The translations under genes were made by a program, and so were the position numbers. From Prevotellaceae bacterium (lineage in GTDB: Bacteria; Bacteroidota; Bacteroidia; Bacteroidales; UBA932), in assembly GCA_031264875.1 (NCBI GenBank), contig JAISDK010000268.1, positions 1 through 7,948 on the forward strand: DNA of 7,948 bases, read 5' to 3'. Of this stretch, positions 5,621-7,948 are shown piece by piece (the first letter of the stretch is position 1; every line of letters begins with the position of its first letter). The notes beneath the pieces are model-generated. The model did no database searches. It saw only the letters and a list, made by a program, of their open reading frames with translations, and was not told the DNA's origin.

Positions 5621-7354
5621 ATGTATCAAGACTTTAACGAACAGGAAACTGTTAGACGAAATTCGCTGACCGAGCTGGAAAAACTCAATATCCCGGCATA
5701 TCCGGCACAGGAATTTGAAGTAAACTGCACTACGGAGGAAATAGCTGCCGGATTCGATCCCGAAAAGGATAATTTTAAAGATATTAGTATCGCCGGACGC
5801 ATTATGGCGAGGCGCATTATGGGCAGCGCTTCCTTTTTTGAACTGCAGGACGGGAAAGGAAGGATTCAGGTGTATGTCAAGCGCGACGACATCTGTCCGG
5901 ATGAAGACAAAACAATGTACAACACCGTTTTCAAAAAACTGCTGGATATTGGCGACATTGTCGGTGTCAAAGGATATGCGTTTGTAACCCAGATGGGCGA
6001 GCTGTCGATTCACACAAAAGAACTGACCGTTTTGAGCAAGTCGCTGCGAGTCCTGCCAATAGTGAAGGAAAAGGAAGGACGGGTGTTCGACGCCTTTACC
6101 GACCCCGAACAGCGATACCGCATGAGATATGTAGATTTGATTGTCAATCCCCATGTAAAAGACGTGTTTATCAAGCGCACAAAGACAGTAAACGCCATGA
6201 GACAGTTCTTCAACGACAGGGATTACCTTGAAGTTGATACGCCTGTGCTGCAATCCATTCCCGGCGGAGCTACCGCGCGTCCATTCATCACGCATCATAA
6301 CGCCCTGGATATACCCCTGTATTTGCGCATTGCAAACGAATTGTATCTCAAGAGGCTGATAGTAGGAGGATTTACCGGAGTATATGAGTTTTCGCGCAAT
6401 TTCCGTAACGAAGGCATGGATCGCACACACAATCCCGAATTTACCTGTCTCGAAATCTACGTTGCATACAAAGACTACAGGTGGATGATGAATTTCACCG
6501 AACAGCTTTTCGAGAAAATCTCCATCGAAGTAAATGGCTGTACCCGTGTAACAATCGGCGACAGTGAAGTGGAATTTAAAGGACCGTACCGCCGTTTGCC
6601 GATGCTGGAGGCAATAAGGGAATATGCAGGAGCAGATATATCAGGAATGGACGAAATCCAATTGCAAAACACCTGTAACCAGATGGGTATCGAAACCGAC
6701 AGCACAATGGGCAAGGGTAAGCTGATCGACGCCATATTCGGCGAAAAATGCGAACACCATTTGATTCAGCCTGTTTTCATCACCGATTATCCAGTGGAAC
6801 TGTCGCCTTTAACAAAAAAACACCGCGACAATCCATCGCTTACCGAACGGTTTGAACTGTTTATCGGCGGAAAAGAAATATGCAACGCCTACTCGGAACT
6901 CAACGACCCTCTCGATCAGCTCGAACGTTTCAAGGAACAGTTGAAAATGAAAGAGAAAGGCGACGATGAAGCAATGTTTATCGACATGGATTTTGTGCGG
7001 GCGCTGGAATACGGCATGCCTCCCCCTTCGGGAATGGGTAGAGGAATCGACCGGCTGGTGATGATGATGACCGGTGCGGCGTCCATTCAGGACGTGCTGT
7101 TTTTCCCGCAAATGCGTCCCGAAAAGAAAGCCGTTGCCGACGAAAAGGAAGCCTACGAGGCTGTCGGGATACCGGAAGAATGGGTTGCCGTAATCCAGAA
7201 ATCGGGATTCACCACCGTAAAGTCCCTTGCAGACCTCAACCCGGGCAAACTTTTCAACGACCTGTGCGGCGCCAACAAAAAACAGAAGTCAGGATTGAAA
7301 AATCCTTCACCCGATGAAGTGAAAAACTGGATTTCAAAAATTAAAAATTCTTAA
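5621..7354 (+). CDS. lysS: lysyl-tRNA synthetase, class II
   Basis: LysRS charges tRNA-Lys with lysine in the cytoplasm. The chosen ATG gives 577 residues, the normal size in Bacteroidetes. The frame is open further upstream to an ATG at 5465, but that would add 52 residues overlapping the DUF1080 gene and unlike any LysRS N-terminus. The OB-fold anticodon-binding domain spans about 54-140 (GRIMARRIMG, ASFFELQDGKG, IQVYVKRD). The catalytic core carries motif 1 around 185-212 (ending DYLEVDTPVL), motif 2 at 258-280 (SRNFRNEGMDRTHNPEFTCLE) and motif 3 at 471-485 (GMGRGIDRLVMMMTG). Residues from about 500 to 577 form a lysine-rich extension (AVGIPEEW... LNPGKLFNDLCGANKK... VKNWISKI) seen in Bacteroidetes LysRS and absent from E. 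coli LysRS. All catalytic motifs are intact. It starts 37 bases after the DUF1080 stop with no terminator or clear promoter between them, so read-through from that gene is possible. Confidence 0.97.
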   Translation: MYQDFNEQETVRRNSLTELEKLNIPAYPAQEFEVNCTTEEIAAGFDPEKDNFKDISIAGRIMARRIMGSASFFELQDGKGRIQVYVKRDDICPDEDKTMYNTVFKKLLDIGDIVGVKGYAFVTQMGELSIHTKELTVLSKSLRVLPIVKEKEGRVFDAFTDPEQRYRMRYVDLIVNPHVKDVFIKRTKTVNAMRQFFNDRDYLEVDTPVLQSIPGGATARPFITHHNALDIPLYLRIANELYLKRLIVGGFTGVYEFSRNFRNEGMDRTHNPEFTCLEIYVAYKDYRWMMNFTEQLFEKISIEVNGCTRVTIGDSEVEFKGPYRRLPMLEAIREYAGADISGMDEIQLQNTCNQMGIETDSTMGKGKLIDAIFGEKCEHHLIQPVFITDYPVELSPLTKKHRDNPSLTERFELFIGGKEICNAYSELNDPLDQLERFKEQLKMKEKGDDEAMFIDMDFVRALEYGMPPPSGMGRGIDRLVMMMTGAASIQDVLFFPQMRPEKKAVADEKEAYEAVGIPEEWVAVIQKSGFTTVKSLADLNPGKLFNDLCGANKKQKSGLKNPSPDEVKNWISKIKNS

Positions 7355-7385
7355 TATATAATATAATAATAGTAAATATACAGTT

Positions 7386-7948
7386 ATGATAAAATTAAAA
7401 CCATTTAAAGCAGTTCGTCCTCCGAAAGAATATGCTGAGGAAATTGCATCGCGTCCATACGACGTTCTTAGCTCTGCGGAAGCAAGAGAGGAAGCGGGAG
7501 AAAAATCGCTCCTGCACATCACAAAGCCGGAAATAAATTCCATGCCGACATCTTATGAATATGCCGGCGTGACGTATGATTCGGGCAAGAAATGTTTCCT
7601 GCGATGGATCGACAACGGCTGGCTGTTTCAGGATGAGACTGAAAAGTATTACATCTATGCGCAAACCATGGACGGCAGAACCCAGTACGGACTGACGGCA
7701 TGTGCCAGAGCTGAGGATTACGAGGCGGGAAAAATCAAGAAACACGAACTCACCAGAGAAGACAAGGAAAAAGACAGAACCAGGCATGTTAACGAACAAA
7801 ATGCGAATGTTGAGCCTGTCTTTCTGTCATATCCCGATGTGGAAGAGATGAATGAACTGGTCGCTTCGATTGTCGAAACTCAAAGCACCGAATATGATTT
7901 CACTTCCGGCGACGGAGTCCGCCACCAGTTCTGGATTGTGGACAGTCC
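7386..7948 (+). CDS. DUF1015 family protein, 3' end outside window
   Basis: The frame is open from the ATG at 7386 to the window edge (187 codons plus two bases) with no stop. The start reads MIKLKPFKAVRPPKE, followed by RPYDVLS (23-29), HITKPE (44-49), YGLTA (101-105), IKKHELTREDKEKDRTRHV (117-135) and NANVEPVFLSYPD (139-151). These are the conserved blocks of DUF1015, a family of about 400 residues whose biochemical role is not established; members often sit near serine biosynthesis genes in Bacteroidetes. About the first 45% is visible. It begins 31 bases after lysS, with only AT-rich sequence and no hairpin between, so the two are probably co-transcribed. The family call is firm; function is unknown. 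Confidence 0.9.
   Translation, partial: MIKLKPFKAVRPPKEYAEEIASRPYDVLSSAEAREEAGEKSLLHITKPEINSMPTSYEYAGVTYDSGKKCFLRWIDNGWLFQDETEKYYIYAQTMDGRTQYGLTACARAEDYEAGKIKKHELTREDKEKDRTRHVNEQNANVEPVFLSYPDVEEMNELVASIVETQSTEYDFTSGDGVRHQFWIVDS

Noticed and set aside
5801..5829. Short direct repeat of GCATTATGG in lysS
   Set aside because: It simply encodes the IMARRIMG segment of the OB-fold, a normal feature of LysRS.
5570..6430. Long minus-strand open frame (286 codons) opposite lysS
   Set aside because: It lies wholly antisense to the strongly conserved lysS, and its translation is Cys/Phe/Ile-rich with no recognisable domain; it is a shadow of the real gene.
7395..7799. Minus-strand open frame (134 codons) near the right edge
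   Set aside because: It is opposite the DUF1015 gene, whose conserved blocks are unmistakable on the + strand.
1..7948. CRISPR array, tRNA or rRNA genes
   Set aside because: No regularly spaced direct repeats, cloverleaf with a T-loop, or rRNA-like segment was seen on either strand.

Overview
All six genes in this window lie on the + strand, and the sequence looks like a chromosomal segment from a member of the Bacteroidota, most likely Bacteroidales. The evidence is: (i) starts without Shine-Dalgarno sequences, (ii) -7 boxes of the Bacteroidetes form TAnnTTTG upstream of two genes, (iii) a lysyl-tRNA synthetase with the C-terminal extension usual in that phylum, (iv) an HflX with the Bacteroidetes-style insert between G4 and G5, and (v) a Tat-exported Gfo/Idh/MocA oxidoreductase next to a secreted DUF1080 protein, a pairing common in glycan-degrading Bacteroidota. 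The organism cannot be named more closely from this window.

Layout. Positions 1-343 hold no credible gene, but they contain a strong intrinsic terminator (125-165), a second inverted repeat (251-291) and a promoter candidate (284-314). Next is an Rpn/PD-(D/E)XK nuclease-transposase-like gene (344-1225) with a heptad-repeat coiled-coil tail. The 114-base gap after it carries two near-perfect palindromes and leads to the ribosome-associated GTPase gene hflX (1340-2554). A gap of about 160 bases with a -7 box precedes the Tat-signal Gfo/Idh/MocA oxidoreductase (2713-4119). Two hairpins separate that gene from a secreted protein with two DUF1080 domains in tandem (4237-5583). lysS follows after 37 bases (5621-7354), and 31 bases later a DUF1015 gene begins and runs off the end of the window (7386-7948).

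How they work together. The oxidoreductase and the tandem DUF1080 protein plausibly form a small periplasmic module. The oxidoreductase would oxidise a sugar hydroxyl (typically C3) and a DUF1080 domain would cleave the 3-keto-glycoside, which is a non-classical route of glycosidic bond cleavage. HflX and LysS are translation housekeeping genes. The Rpn-like gene is an accessory or mobile-type nuclease and possibly a defence toxin. Nothing here is an obviously new multi-gene system. The points most worth following up are the oxidoreductase/double-DUF1080 pair, the possible intragenic small protein in the Rpn gene, the palindromes upstream of hflX, and the paired hairpins between the two sugar genes.
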